Shown piece after piece: positions 36,007 to 45,283 of a stretch of DNA of 64,000 nucleotides (position 1 is the first letter of the stretch; each line of letters opens with the position of its first letter). Below the pieces are notes generated by a model. The model saw nothing but the letters and a program-made list of their open reading frames with translations, searched no databases and had not been told where the DNA came from. A program made the position numbers and the translations under genes. Source of the DNA: Lachnospiraceae bacterium 10-1 (GTDB lineage: Bacteria > Bacillota > Clostridia > Lachnospirales > Lachnospiraceae); NCBI GenBank assembly GCA_000403495.2, contig KE159810.1, forward strand, positions 435,001 to 499,000, given 5' to 3'.

Positions 36007-36984
36007 CTATTTTTGAGATTTTAAAATGTTTTGAGCCCATTCGAGGATTTTCATAACACGTATGCACTGTTCTGGTCCTGACATGGATTCCTTTCTTTTG
36101 ACTATGCAGTCGGCAAAATGCTCCAAACTATTCAAAAGAGAATCTTCAAATGATATATGCGGCATAAAAACGTCTCCTACTCTGGTCTTAAACTCATAGT
36201 CGCCATATATTTCTCCCTGGATAACGTCAATACCACTGTCATATATTTTTAACTTATTTATTGCCAAATCATCAAATACCACCATTTTTTTTGTACCCCC
36301 AATAGTAGTAGTACGCACTTTAACTGGTGAAATCCAACTTGAATTAATATTTACAAGTTTTTCCCCTGACTTCATGGTAAGATATGTAATATTCTCCTGC
36401 TTTCCACAGAACTTTGTCCCTACTATATCCAAATATTCCGGCTCAAATCCTCCTAATAAATAATCAATCACTGCAATGTCATGCACTGCCAAATCAAGCA
36501 TTGCATTAATATCTTTTCTAATTGGTCCCAGGTTAATCCGTGAAATATCAATATAAATAACATCTCCCAATTCACCATTATCAATCATCTTTTTTATATA
36601 TCGAACCACCGGATTATATATCATTAAATGATCACAATGTAAAATAACATTTTTTTCCTTAGCCAACTTAACCAATTGCTCTGCTAATGCAACATTTTTT
36701 GCCAAAGGCTTTTCTATAAAAACATCTTTTCCTGCTGTCATTGCATCCATAGCAATTTGAAAGCTGTATTCTGTCTGGGTACATATAGCCACTGCATCTA
36801 CTTCATCCAGTTTTTCCAGATAATCGTTTATTACTGGAACATTTGGCATTGTAGTTCTTGCCATCTCACATTTTTTTAAATCTGTCTCAACAAGATATTC
36901 AAGTTCAAATTTAGATGATAATATAAGTTTCTTTGCTACATTGTTTCCCCAGTAGCCATATCCAATCTGCATAATTCTTATCAT
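36007..36984 (-). CDS. Gfo/Idh/MocA oxidoreductase (WbpB-like)
   Basis: The 325-residue NAD(P)-dependent oxidoreductase opens with MIRIMQIGYGYWGNNVAKK (dinucleotide-binding GxGxxG), and has CTQTEYSFQIAMDAM and EKPLAKNV, typical of sugar 3-dehydrogenases such as WbpB. The start ATG 36984 has GAGGAG 8 bases upstream; the upstream frame overlaps the preceding radical SAM gene. With the DegT aminotransferases and the WbpD-like acetyltransferase downstream-upstream of it, it fits a pathway to a 3-amino or diacetamido sugar. Confidence 0.85.
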   Translation of the reverse strand: MIRIMQIGYGYWGNNVAKKLILSSKFELEYLVETDLKKCEMARTTMPNVPVINDYLEKLDEVDAVAICTQTEYSFQIAMDAMTAGKDVFIEKPLAKNVALAEQLVKLAKEKNVILHCDHLMIYNPVVRYIKKMIDNGELGDVIYIDISRINLGPIRKDINAMLDLAVHDIAVIDYLLGGFEPEYLDIVGTKFCGKQENITYLTMKSGEKLVNINSSWISPVKVRTTTIGGTKKMVVFDDLAINKLKIYDSGIDVIQGEIYGDYEFKTRVGDVFMPHISFEDSLLNSLEHFADCIVKRKESMSGPEQCIRVMKILEWAQNILKSQK

Positions 36985-36985
36985 T

Positions 36986-37903
36986 TTATGCTCTCCTCGT
37001 ATAAAGCTTTCCCAAATATCCATTTTGCATATAATCAATGCGCCAATGCTGACAATTTTGACACATAATATCATCTGCAATTTCACCATTATTGTGTGCT
37101 TCTCTTAACTGTTCGTACAATTTTGAATTCCATGCTTCTTCTATTGTCATTTTGTTAAGATTTAACCCCTGCAATCCACCTCTCCAATCGTAATTGCATA
37201 AAGCAAGTTGTCCATCCCAATATACCAGCAAATCTGTAAATAATTTACGACATGGTTTGCGTTCCGGCACTTCTTCCTCTAACAGTCTCTGAACTTCTAC
37301 GTTGCGGAACTTCCCATTATCATCATGCTCATAATATACACGTACTATATCCACATACTTTTTCCAAAATTCTATAAACTTTCCCTGCTCCGGCATATAT
37401 TCTTCAATTTCAACAGTTGAAACCTGCAGTGTTGGCACCTGCAAGCCTTTTTTTCTTTTTTCATCACATTTTTTACTTAAATAAATTACATTATCACGAC
37501 TTATATCCAGGTTTCCACACAATCTGGATTTTCTATATATTTCCGGGTCCAGTGTGTCCAATGAAAAAGATATAAAATCAATTCCAGTTTCCAACAGCTT
37601 ATCAGCCATATCATTTGTCAATTCAAAAGCATTGGTTGCATATTGAATTGGACCAATTCCTTTATCTTTAGCGTACTTTACACACTCTATAAATTCTGGA
37701 TGCAGCAAAGATTCTCCCCTGAAAAATATGACCAATTTAACAGGCAAATGATCTGATGCTTCATCAATAATTTTTTTATACAATTCCATAGACATAAATC
37801 CTATTTTCATGTTAACTGACTGTCTTGGACAAAATGTGCATGAAACATTACACTGATTTGTCAATTCTACTGTTATTCTATTTGGGAAATCTAATTTCTT
37901 CAT
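36986..37903 (-). CDS. Radical SAM/SPASM protein
   Basis: The 305-residue protein has the motif NQCNVSCTFC (C18, C22, C25) at its very start, IFFRGESLLHPE (a GGE-like segment), and a C-terminal SPASM-type cysteine set (CRKLFTD, LCNYDWRGG, CQNCQHW). Similar small radical SAM/SPASM enzymes in polysaccharide loci are of unknown function. It lies directly upstream of the Gfo/Idh gene (1-bp gap). Confidence 0.85.
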   Translation of the reverse strand: MKKLDFPNRITVELTNQCNVSCTFCPRQSVNMKIGFMSMELYKKIIDEASDHLPVKLVIFFRGESLLHPEFIECVKYAKDKGIGPIQYATNAFELTNDMADKLLETGIDFISFSLDTLDPEIYRKSRLCGNLDISRDNVIYLSKKCDEKRKKGLQVPTLQVSTVEIEEYMPEQGKFIEFWKKYVDIVRVYYEHDDNGKFRNVEVQRLLEEEVPERKPCRKLFTDLLVYWDGQLALCNYDWRGGLQGLNLNKMTIEEAWNSKLYEQLREAHNNGEIADDIMCQNCQHWRIDYMQNGYLGKLYTRRA

Positions 37904-37918
37904 CCTAAACCATGCTCC

Positions 37919-38851
37919 TTACTTTGAATTAACCCTGTCATTCAATGATTTAATGCATTCAGTGATCTTTACAATTCTGTCTTCTATCTCAACTTCTTTT
38001 AATATGATTCCAGTGTTATTTCCACACACTACTACTACTTCCCTTCGAACAGCATCAATCATGCCAACTTGTCCTGCTTCTCCATATATTTCAAATGGAA
38101 ATGGCTCCACATCCCATACTCTTATTTTCACATCTTTATAAAAAAAATAGGCTCCCGGATATGGTTTTGACTGTGCTCTTATGAAATTATATACTTTTAT
38201 TGCATTTTGACTCCAATCTATTAGCCCATCTGTATGATTACGTTTTGCGCCATATGAAATATTCTCATTTTTCTGTTTATATGGAATTATTTTTCCTTCT
38301 AATATATTTAAATACTCTTTTTCAAAAAAGACAAAAATCTGCTCATTTATTTTTTCTAAAACGTCTCCAATATGATCTTTATGCCCTATAATTATTTCTT
38401 TTTGATACCATATATCACCAGTATCTACACCATCACCTAAAGAAAAAACTGAAAAACCCGTCTTCTCTTCTCCATTTATCATAGCCCATACCACTGGTGC
38501 AAACCCTCTATAGCTTGGAAGCAATGAATTGTGTATTCCTATAAATCCCCCTTGCACCATAGAAATGACATCCATTGGAATCAAATAGTACCATCCAGCT
38601 ACAAAACATATATCTGGTTTATATTTTTCTATTGATTTTTTAAGATTGCAGCTTTTTTCTAAAACATCAACTAATATGCCTTCTTTTAGACAATATTTCT
38701 TTATATCACCATATCTGCTTCTTGTATCTGAACTATCATCAAAAGTCACACAGCCAACAAAATTTTGCGGCGCAGCTTTATACATTTGTTGTAATAAATT
38801 AAATCCTATATCCTTACTACCGATCAACAACACTCGATTGTACATCTTCAT
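37919..38851 (-). CDS. Formyltransferase family protein
   Basis: The 310-residue protein is like methionyl-tRNA and sugar N-formyltransferases: the N10-formyl-THF domain has the catalytic IHNSLLPSYRG (Asn and His) and FSLGDGVDTGDI with the catalytic Asp. A C-terminal OB-like part follows (VWDVEPFPFE). In a glycan cluster it most likely formylates a 3- or 4-amino sugar, downstream of the DegT enzymes. The organism's housekeeping Fmt is not here. Confidence 0.85.
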   Translation of the reverse strand: MKMYNRVLLIGSKDIGFNLLQQMYKAAPQNFVGCVTFDDSSDTRSRYGDIKKYCLKEGILVDVLEKSCNLKKSIEKYKPDICFVAGWYYLIPMDVISMVQGGFIGIHNSLLPSYRGFAPVVWAMINGEEKTGFSVFSLGDGVDTGDIWYQKEIIIGHKDHIGDVLEKINEQIFVFFEKEYLNILEGKIIPYKQKNENISYGAKRNHTDGLIDWSQNAIKVYNFIRAQSKPYPGAYFFYKDVKIRVWDVEPFPFEIYGEAGQVGMIDAVRREVVVVCGNNTGIILKEVEIEDRIVKITECIKSLNDRVNSK

Positions 38852-38879
38852 CCCATTCTTTCATCATAATTTGATTACA

Positions 38880-40112
38880 TTAAAATCCATTTCCATTACT
38901 GAGAACTTCCCCAATATTTTCAATCACATATTCCTGTTCTTCTACTGTCAAATCTACATATAAAGGTAATGCAATAGACAATCGATCACATTCATATGCA
39001 TCAGGAAACATATTAGGCATATAGCCAAAACGCTTTCTATAATACCCTAACGTATGTACAGCATGTGTTCCCTGTCTTGTTGCAATTCCTCTGTCTTCCA
39101 ATTCCTGCATAATGTAATTTCTATATATACCGCAATCTTCAATGGACTTTCCCTTTAGCCTGTTCTTATCTAACATACACACATAGGATTGATAAGTATG
39201 AAAAAATCCTTCCGGTTCAACAGGAGTAATTAACTCTGGTATTCTGCTTTGAATCATCTCATTATATAAAGCAACTTTCTTCCTCTTTTCTGCAATAATA
39301 TAATCAAGTTTTTTCATCTGCGCTTGTCCAATTGCCGCCTGAAGATCTGTCATTCGATAATTATATCCTGCCTTTTCGAACTCAGGTAAAAGAAAGCCTT
39401 TTCCTTTATCCCTTTCATCTGCTGAAATAGTACAGCCATGAGACCTTAATTCCCTCAATCCTTTTGCAAGCTCTACATTATCTGTTAGAATCATACCTCC
39501 CTCACCGGTTGTTATCGATTTTCTTGGATGAAAACTGATACAGGACGGATTTCCAAATCCTCCCTGATGAACTTCTCCTATTTTTGAACCTAACGCACAT
39601 GCAGCATCTTCTATAATATGAAGATTATATTCCTGGGCAATGCTGTTTATTTTGTAAATATCACAACACAATCCAAATTCATGTACAGGAACAATCCCCC
39701 ATAAGGCATTACCGGTCTCTTTATTAATCAGTACACGATCTTTCTTATAATACTTCTGTTCAACAACTTCTAATAACTTATTGACATTAACATTAAATGT
39801 ATCTTTACATATATCCACTAATACAGGTATCGCACCAGTAGACAAAACAGCATTCTCAGTAGCAACAAATGTAAATGCCGGAACTATCACATCCATTCCT
39901 GCTCCCATTCCCTGCGCAGACATTGCCAAGTGAAGTGCGGTTGTACATGATGTTGTTGCAACACCTTCTGCAACTCCTTCATGCTCTGCTACATTCTTTT
40001 CAAATGCAGCAGCCCTTGGTCCTTGTGCTACCCACCCTGAATCCAGCACTTCTAAAGTTATCCTTTTCTCTTCCTCTGAAAAATATGGTTTAGTTACTGG
40101 TATTTTCTTCAC
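38880..40112 (-). CDS. DegT/DnrJ/EryC1/StrS aminotransferase
   Basis: The 410-residue PLP-dependent sugar aminotransferase has the usual blocks: GSWVAQGPRAAAFEK-like N-terminus, TTSCTTALHLAM, IVPAFTFVAT, IIEDAACALGS, SFHPRKSITTGEGGM with the PLP lysine in HPRKS, and GYNYRMTDLQAAIG. It shares the family with 40662-41861 but differs strongly from it, so the cluster makes two different amino sugars or two amino positions. The start is 2 bp before the acetyltransferase stop. Confidence 0.9.
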   Translation of the reverse strand: MKKIPVTKPYFSEEEKRITLEVLDSGWVAQGPRAAAFEKNVAEHEGVAEGVATTSCTTALHLAMSAQGMGAGMDVIVPAFTFVATENAVLSTGAIPVLVDICKDTFNVNVNKLLEVVEQKYYKKDRVLINKETGNALWGIVPVHEFGLCCDIYKINSIAQEYNLHIIEDAACALGSKIGEVHQGGFGNPSCISFHPRKSITTGEGGMILTDNVELAKGLRELRSHGCTISADERDKGKGFLLPEFEKAGYNYRMTDLQAAIGQAQMKKLDYIIAEKRKKVALYNEMIQSRIPELITPVEPEGFFHTYQSYVCMLDKNRLKGKSIEDCGIYRNYIMQELEDRGIATRQGTHAVHTLGYYRKRFGYMPNMFPDAYECDRLSIALPLYVDLTVEEQEYVIENIGEVLSNGNGF

Positions 40113-40113
40113 T

Positions 40114-40659
40114 TCAAATAAACTCCTTCAAATCGTATGACTCATTACACGCATGGCATTGTCCGCTCTCATCCAGCTTACATCCACATCTGCATACCCA
40201 GCCTATTTGCCGGGCTGGATTTCCTACCACTAAAGCATGACTTCTAACATTTTTTGTTACAACACTTCCCGCTCCGACCATTGCGTATTCACCAATTGTA
40301 ATACCGCATCTAATAGTTGCATTAGCTCCAATAGAAGCACCTTTTTTTACCAATGTTTTGGAGATTTGCCATTTTTCATTAAAAGCTCTTGGATACATAT
40401 CGTTGGTAAAAGTCATTGATGGGCCTAAAAAAACATCATCTTCCAATGTCACGCCATGATAAATATTGACATTATTTTGTATTTTAACACGATTTCCAAT
40501 AGTAACATTTTCATCTACATATACATTTTTACTTATAATACATTGTTCTCCAATTTTAGCGCCCTCACGCACCTGCGCCTGATTCCATATTTTAGAGCCA
40601 CTGCCAATTTCCGCTTCCTGATCTACCTCTGCAGTTTTGTGTATAAACACATTTCCCAT
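40114..40659 (-). CDS. Left-handed beta-helix N-acetyltransferase (WbpD-like)
   Basis: The 181-residue protein is a hexapeptide-repeat trimeric transferase: [89 protein letters not shown], and [13 protein letters not shown]. The N-D-x-Y-P-R-A-F and PARQIGW phrases are typical of WbpD/WlbB acetyltransferases that acetylate UDP-2-acetamido-3-amino sugars. The C-terminus carries an added Cys-rich tail, [19 protein letters not shown], probably a zinc knuckle. Confidence 0.88.
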   Translation of the reverse strand: MGNVFIHKTAEVDQEAEIGSGSKIWNQAQVREGAKIGEQCIISKNVYVDENVTIGNRVKIQNNVNIYHGVTLEDDVFLGPSMTFTNDMYPRAFNEKWQISKTLVKKGASIGANATIRCGITIGEYAMVGAGSVVTKNVRSHALVVGNPARQIGWVCRCGCKLDESGQCHACNESYDLKEFI

Positions 40660-40661
40660 AA

Positions 40662-41861
40662 TTACTTTTCCTCATAAAATTTGTTTGTCACATCAATTAC
40701 ATAGCGAACCTGTTCATCTGTCATTTCTGGAAAAATAGGAAGACATACAGATTGTAGCGATAATTTCTCAGCTATCGGTAAATGCGCATTGGGGTTTCCA
40801 CAATTTGAAGAGTTAAAAGCCTTCTGCTTATGCAATGGCACTGGATAAAACGTACCATTCCCTACGCCATTTTGCGTTAAGTAACTGCACAATTCCTGCT
40901 TATATTCTGACCGGACAACAAACTGGTGCCAGCATGATTTCATATCTGCTGAGTACACTGGTTTTCGTAATTTATCAGTCAAGCCTTCAAAATACATTGC
41001 TGCAATTTCCGCCCGTCTACTATTATAGTGATCTAAATGCCTTAGCTTCACAGATAAAACAGCTGCCTGCAATGCACCCAGCCTTGAATTATATCCTATA
41101 AGGTAATTGTAATATCTGTATGGATTATACAAACCCGTAACAGCCTCATTAATACTTAACTCCTCATCTCCTAAGCCTAAAAGGGCAAATGCCTCTGCTC
41201 CATTTTGTCCTGCACCATGATCTTTATATGCTCGAATAATCTTTGCCAGCCCATCATCATTAGTTGTTACCATTCCTCCATCTCCCGCACCTCCAAGATT
41301 CTTGGTCGGGTAAAATGAAAAACAGCCAACGTCGCCCAGCGTACCTGCTTTTTTGGCTTTGTATTCGCTTCCAATCGCCTGCGCATCATCTTCAATCACC
41401 TTTAGCCCATGTCTTTTTGCTATGTCCATAATACTGTCCATGTCACACATGGCCCCAAAAATATGAACTGGTAAAATAGCTTTTGTTTTGCTCGTAATTG
41501 CCTGTTCAATCTCTTTTGGATCAATGGTATAATCATCCTCTTTAATATCAACAAAAACAGGAATTGCTCCTGTTGAAGCAATAGCTTCGGCTGTTGCAAA
41601 AAAAGTAAACGGTGTTGTTATGACTTCATCTCCGGGCTGCACATCACATGCTTTTAGTGCAAGCACAAGTGCATCTGTTCCATTTGAACATGTCCCAACA
41701 TGCCTGACAGATAAATATTCCTCCATTTGTTTTTCAAAATTTCGAACATATGTCCCTTCAACATAAGAACAGCTCTCCATCACTTCCAAAATCAGAGGCT
41801 CTACTTCACCTTTAATTTCTTTATATTGCATTTTTAAATCAAGAAATGGAACTTCCATCAT
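40662..41861 (-). CDS. DegT aminotransferase (WbpE-like)
   Basis: The 399-residue PLP enzyme begins [16 protein letters not shown], with [43 protein letters not shown] (PLP lysine in PTKNLG), and a typical C-terminal DegT part. This sequence type (PFLDL, Y/F-P-T-K-N-L-G) is that of sugar 3-aminotransferases like WbpE and QdtB. With the WbpD-like acetyltransferase and Gfo/Idh, it completes a 3-amino-sugar path. An alternative start is the second Met. Confidence 0.9.
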   Translation of the reverse strand: MMEVPFLDLKMQYKEIKGEVEPLILEVMESCSYVEGTYVRNFEKQMEEYLSVRHVGTCSNGTDALVLALKACDVQPGDEVITTPFTFFATAEAIASTGAIPVFVDIKEDDYTIDPKEIEQAITSKTKAILPVHIFGAMCDMDSIMDIAKRHGLKVIEDDAQAIGSEYKAKKAGTLGDVGCFSFYPTKNLGGAGDGGMVTTNDDGLAKIIRAYKDHGAGQNGAEAFALLGLGDEELSINEAVTGLYNPYRYYNYLIGYNSRLGALQAAVLSVKLRHLDHYNSRRAEIAAMYFEGLTDKLRKPVYSADMKSCWHQFVVRSEYKQELCSYLTQNGVGNGTFYPVPLHKQKAFNSSNCGNPNAHLPIAEKLSLQSVCLPIFPEMTDEQVRYVIDVTNKFYEEK

Positions 41862-41881
41862 ATCCTCCTTTTATTGAAAAT

Positions 41882-43135
41882 TCATAATTGTTTAATAATG
41901 AACTCTCCATCTTCCCAATATGAACCCCCAAATGTACCTGCTTTTATAGCTTCAATTGCCTTAATAATATGCCTGGCTTGTCTAATTGGTGTATGTTTTT
42001 CATATACCATCTTTCTTCCATTATCTGCTATGTACTGCATCTCTTTAGGATTTTTAAACAAGTAATCACAAATTTCCAAAATATTGTCCGGGCTAACCAT
42101 AATCATATTTTCCCAATCCTTAAAACCATAATTCTTAAGAGGTTTAATGTTCTGGCATAGCAATAAAGCTCCTCTAGCTGGTATTTCTGCATACTTTCTT
42201 ACTAACTGATTTGCGCAACCACCGCAAGCATAGCCAATTTTTGACTGCCTTAATGCAATATTATAGCTTTCTCTCCACATAACAACAGATTCCCTCGTCA
42301 ATTTTGAATCTATGTATGGGCATGGAGCTATTAATTTTGTATCAAGCATTTTATCTTCTTCATGTCTATATATTGTCTGGGAAACACAAGATTCAGATGT
42401 ACGATAGGCAAAATTTCTTTCATAATACTGGTCATACACTTTGTAGCCAGATGTTCTCATTATATTTGCAATTTTCCCCCTCTCCGGGTAATAAAAAGCA
42501 TCTAAATTTCCTGGTATAGTTATATCGTACATCCTGTCCTTAAGTGGGTATGCAAAAAATTCTTTGGGACTAACGGTACTATATGACATCGATATTATCC
42601 TGGCTTTATTTTTTTCACAAAAATCAAAATATCGATTTGTGCCCCCCTTTTTCCTCATTTCTTCGTCTACAATCAGCAGAGGAAAATACTCAATTCCATT
42701 TCCCCAAAAGTAAAATCCAGAAAACAATAATTCATCAATGCATTTTTCCCAAACATCTGTAAATGTATATGTATCAAATTGATATAATAATATTTTTACA
42801 GCCTCAACCAGCTTTGCCTCTTTAACAATATTATCTGCCCATCTTATTGCCTGGTATATACTAAAGTCAGACATAAAATATCTGTGCCAATGAAAAGCCA
42901 ATCGTATATCCAAGTATTCCTGCTGCAACATTGCCAGGGAAAAATCTAAGATCAAAACATTATATCCACCATTTTCTTTCCAAAAATCACCTAATCCTCT
43001 TTCCATACTCTCTTTCGAAACATAGCCAGGTCCAAAAAAATCCACCTGAGAAATTTCCAAAAATGCCTGTACATTATTAATATGCATATCATTTGCATGT
43101 TCATGGTTCATAGTAACAAATAATATTTTATTCAT
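41882..43135 (-). CDS. CgeB-like glycosyltransferase
   Basis: The 417-residue protein is probably a GT-B glycosyltransferase. The C-terminal region SPDNILEICDYLFKNPKEMQYIADNGRKMVYEKHTPIRQARHII resembles the Glyco_trans_1_2/CgeB domain, while the N-terminal part contains DFFGPGY and LILDF. There is no membrane segment. Donor and acceptor are unknown. Its start overlaps the MaoC gene by 8 bp. Confidence 0.68.
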   Translation of the reverse strand: MNKILFVTMNHEHANDMHINNVQAFLEISQVDFFGPGYVSKESMERGLGDFWKENGGYNVLILDFSLAMLQQEYLDIRLAFHWHRYFMSDFSIYQAIRWADNIVKEAKLVEAVKILLYQFDTYTFTDVWEKCIDELLFSGFYFWGNGIEYFPLLIVDEEMRKKGGTNRYFDFCEKNKARIISMSYSTVSPKEFFAYPLKDRMYDITIPGNLDAFYYPERGKIANIMRTSGYKVYDQYYERNFAYRTSESCVSQTIYRHEEDKMLDTKLIAPCPYIDSKLTRESVVMWRESYNIALRQSKIGYACGGCANQLVRKYAEIPARGALLLCQNIKPLKNYGFKDWENMIMVSPDNILEICDYLFKNPKEMQYIADNGRKMVYEKHTPIRQARHIIKAIEAIKAGTFGGSYWEDGEFIIKQL

Positions 43136-43526
43136 CTAACATCACCTTTGCATTTCCCAAAATGACTTCTGCATTGTCCTGATTTACAATAACTGTTTCC
43201 AAAAATAAAATCTTTCCTTCAATCTTCATTACTTTCACAGTAGCAGTAACCATATCTCCTATATATACAGGCTTAACAAATTTTAAACTCTGTTCTAAAT
43301 AAATTGCCCCCTGCCCCGGCAACTGCATTCCTATAACAGCTGATATCAAAGATGCAACTAAAATTCCATGACAGATTCTTTTTCCAAATCTTGTATTTTT
43401 CGCTGCTTCTGCATCAATATGTACCGGATTAAAGTCACCTGAAATCTTAGAAAATTCATACACATCTTCTTCTGACATAACCTTTGACAATCGAGCTGAA
43501 TCGCCAATTTTAATATTCTTAATCAT
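43128..43526 (-). CDS. MaoC-like hydratase (hotdog fold)
   Basis: The 132-residue protein has the R-specific enoyl-CoA hydratase signature SGDFNPVHID with the D-x-N-P-x-H dyad, then FGKRICHGILVASLIS. It resembles PhaJ-type hydratases, which convert crotonyl-CoA to (R)-3-hydroxybutyryl-CoA. It overlaps the LpxD-like acyltransferase upstream and the glycosyltransferase downstream, so the likely role is to supply a 3-hydroxyacyl group for a sugar. Confidence 0.82.
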   Translation of the reverse strand: MIKNIKIGDSARLSKVMSEEDVYEFSKISGDFNPVHIDAEAAKNTRFGKRICHGILVASLISAVIGMQLPGQGAIYLEQSLKFVKPVYIGDMVTATVKVMKIEGKILFLETVIVNQDNAEVILGNAKVMLDE

Positions 43527-44436
43527 ATCTGTCCCTCAAAGTTTTTGCCGGAATTCCAGCAACTACTTTTCCCTTAGATACATTTTTTGTTACAACAGCA
43601 CCGATACCTGTAAATGCATTATTTTCAATACAAACACCATCAATCACCAGTGTTCCAGGCGCCAACCATACATTTTCTTCGATAGTAGTGCTCCCAGAAA
43701 TCACTACACCTGCTGCAAGCATTGTTCTTTTTCCTATGTGATCATTATGAGCAATATGGCATAAATTATCTGTTTTTACATAATCCTCAATGACCGTATC
43801 CGCCAAACACCCACGCGAAATTGTATTATTGGCTCCTATTGTTACATGACTTCCAATTACTACCCTACCCAAATGAGGAATTGCAATAGGATTGCCTTCC
43901 TCATCTTTGTAATATCCAAAGCCAACTGCACCTATTACTGTCCCCGATTCTATTTTTGTAAAATCACCTATTACTACCTTGCCTTGTATTGAGACATTAT
44001 GAAGAATCTCAACATTATTTCCTAATATAACTTCAGGTCCCACATAACTATGATGACCTACATATACATTCTGGCCTATCATCTTAGTTTCCACTACCGC
44101 TGTCGCTTCTATAATTTTTTCTCTGTTTTCCTGATCCATATGTCCAAAAAATTTAGATACTATCCTAAAATAAGTCCGGCGCACATTTTCTACATAAACA
44201 ATTGAAAATGCTGCATTATCAATAGCATCCCCCTTCTCTGCTACTAAAACCAGGCCTTCTATCTTGTTCAATTCATCAATATCCACTTTTTCCAAACTGC
44301 CAGCCCATGTTATGGAATTTGCTTTCAAACTATTTAAAGCACAAAATGAATTAAAAACTATTTCCATTTTCCCATAATATTCATACGGTATATTAGCTTC
44401 CTTTAAAAAATGCAGTATATCAATAATTTTTATCAT
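43519..44436 (-). CDS. LpxD-like N-acyltransferase
   Basis: The 305-residue protein has an N-terminal alpha/beta domain and a hexapeptide-repeat domain as in UDP-3-O-acylglucosamine N-acyltransferases: AVVETKMIGQNVYVGHHSYVGPEVILGNNVEI, AVGFGYYKDEEGN, HLGRVVIGSHVTIGANNTISRGCL, CHIAHNDHIGKRTMLAAGVVISGS. The His in AHNDH is the LpxD catalytic base position. A Gram-positive does not make lipid A, so it probably acylates an amino sugar of this cluster with a short hydroxyacyl chain. It overlaps the MaoC gene by 8 bp. Confidence 0.83.
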   Translation of the reverse strand: MIKIIDILHFLKEANIPYEYYGKMEIVFNSFCALNSLKANSITWAGSLEKVDIDELNKIEGLVLVAEKGDAIDNAAFSIVYVENVRRTYFRIVSKFFGHMDQENREKIIEATAVVETKMIGQNVYVGHHSYVGPEVILGNNVEILHNVSIQGKVVIGDFTKIESGTVIGAVGFGYYKDEEGNPIAIPHLGRVVIGSHVTIGANNTISRGCLADTVIEDYVKTDNLCHIAHNDHIGKRTMLAAGVVISGSTTIEENVWLAPGTLVIDGVCIENNAFTGIGAVVTKNVSKGKVVAGIPAKTLRDRYD

Positions 44437-45193
44437 ACATTTTTTCCTTCGTTACATTCACCCTATTGCATTTCTCAAGATCACTTTTATAAATTTCCAG
44501 GCTTTTTTCCATCCGCCCCTTTGCACAGCGCTCTACCCTTTCATATGGAAACATGCTGCACTCCTGCCACCATACCGGATGCGTCAGAACTTGAAATTTG
44601 GATGAATTATCCAAACTCATTAATATATTTTCCAAACGTTGAAATCTCCAATATCCATTAGAATCAGAACAATACATCAGATTGTTTCTCACATTATCGC
44701 CATACACATTATATAGTCCTCCAAGCTCCTCATATGGAAGTAAGTGCCAGCTTCCTCCTACATCTGGATTATGAAAAGACATATGTAATATTTCGACATC
44801 CAATATTGACTCTAGCATATTTTTCTCGAATAATATCTTTTGCTCTAAACCACCAATATCCTCTGTACTTAAATTGTAAAAAGAAGGTTCAAAATGCAAA
44901 CCTATAATTGCACTTTCAGAAATAGTTTTTAACATTTTAACAATCTCTTTTTCTAAAACACTATAAAATGAACTGTGCATATAAACAAAATAATATGCTT
45001 TTATCCCCAATTCCTTCTCTATTTGATACAATGCCAATGCGCGATTTACTGAAATGTCTATATCATGGCGCCATACAACTCCATTTGTTTTTATGCATTC
45101 TTCATATGAAGCAAAATGACTTTTCTCCTGAACAGTTCGCAATAATCTTTTATAATTGTCTTCTGTAAAATCTTCTATATAATAATTCATCAC
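44420..45193 (-). CDS. Polysaccharide deacetylase-like protein
   Basis: The 257-residue protein has the deacetylase-like motif VVWRHDIDISVNRALAL (catalytic/metal Asp pair), IGLHFEPSF, MSFHNPD and a final VLTHPVWW (His). This set is close to the NodB/carbohydrate-esterase 4-type fold but is more like the small PgaB/HD-type branch. It would remove acetyl groups from an amino sugar before other acylation. It overlaps the LpxD-like gene by 17 bp. Confidence 0.7.
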   Translation of the reverse strand: MMNYYIEDFTEDNYKRLLRTVQEKSHFASYEECIKTNGVVWRHDIDISVNRALALYQIEKELGIKAYYFVYMHSSFYSVLEKEIVKMLKTISESAIIGLHFEPSFYNLSTEDIGGLEQKILFEKNMLESILDVEILHMSFHNPDVGGSWHLLPYEELGGLYNVYGDNVRNNLMYCSDSNGYWRFQRLENILMSLDNSSKFQVLTHPVWWQECSMFPYERVERCAKGRMEKSLEIYKSDLEKCNRVNVTKEKMYDKNY

Positions 45194-45283
45194 ATCAATG
45201 CCTCACATCACATATCAGTTTTTATAAAATAATAGTATTCTCAACATCAAAAAGCGGTATTATTAACCATTGATTTTCTGAAA

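Noticed and set aside
43519-44436. Lipid A biosynthesis
   Set aside because: The LpxD-like protein is inside a sugar-modification operon, no other lpx gene is visible, and the rest of the window is Gram-positive in character.
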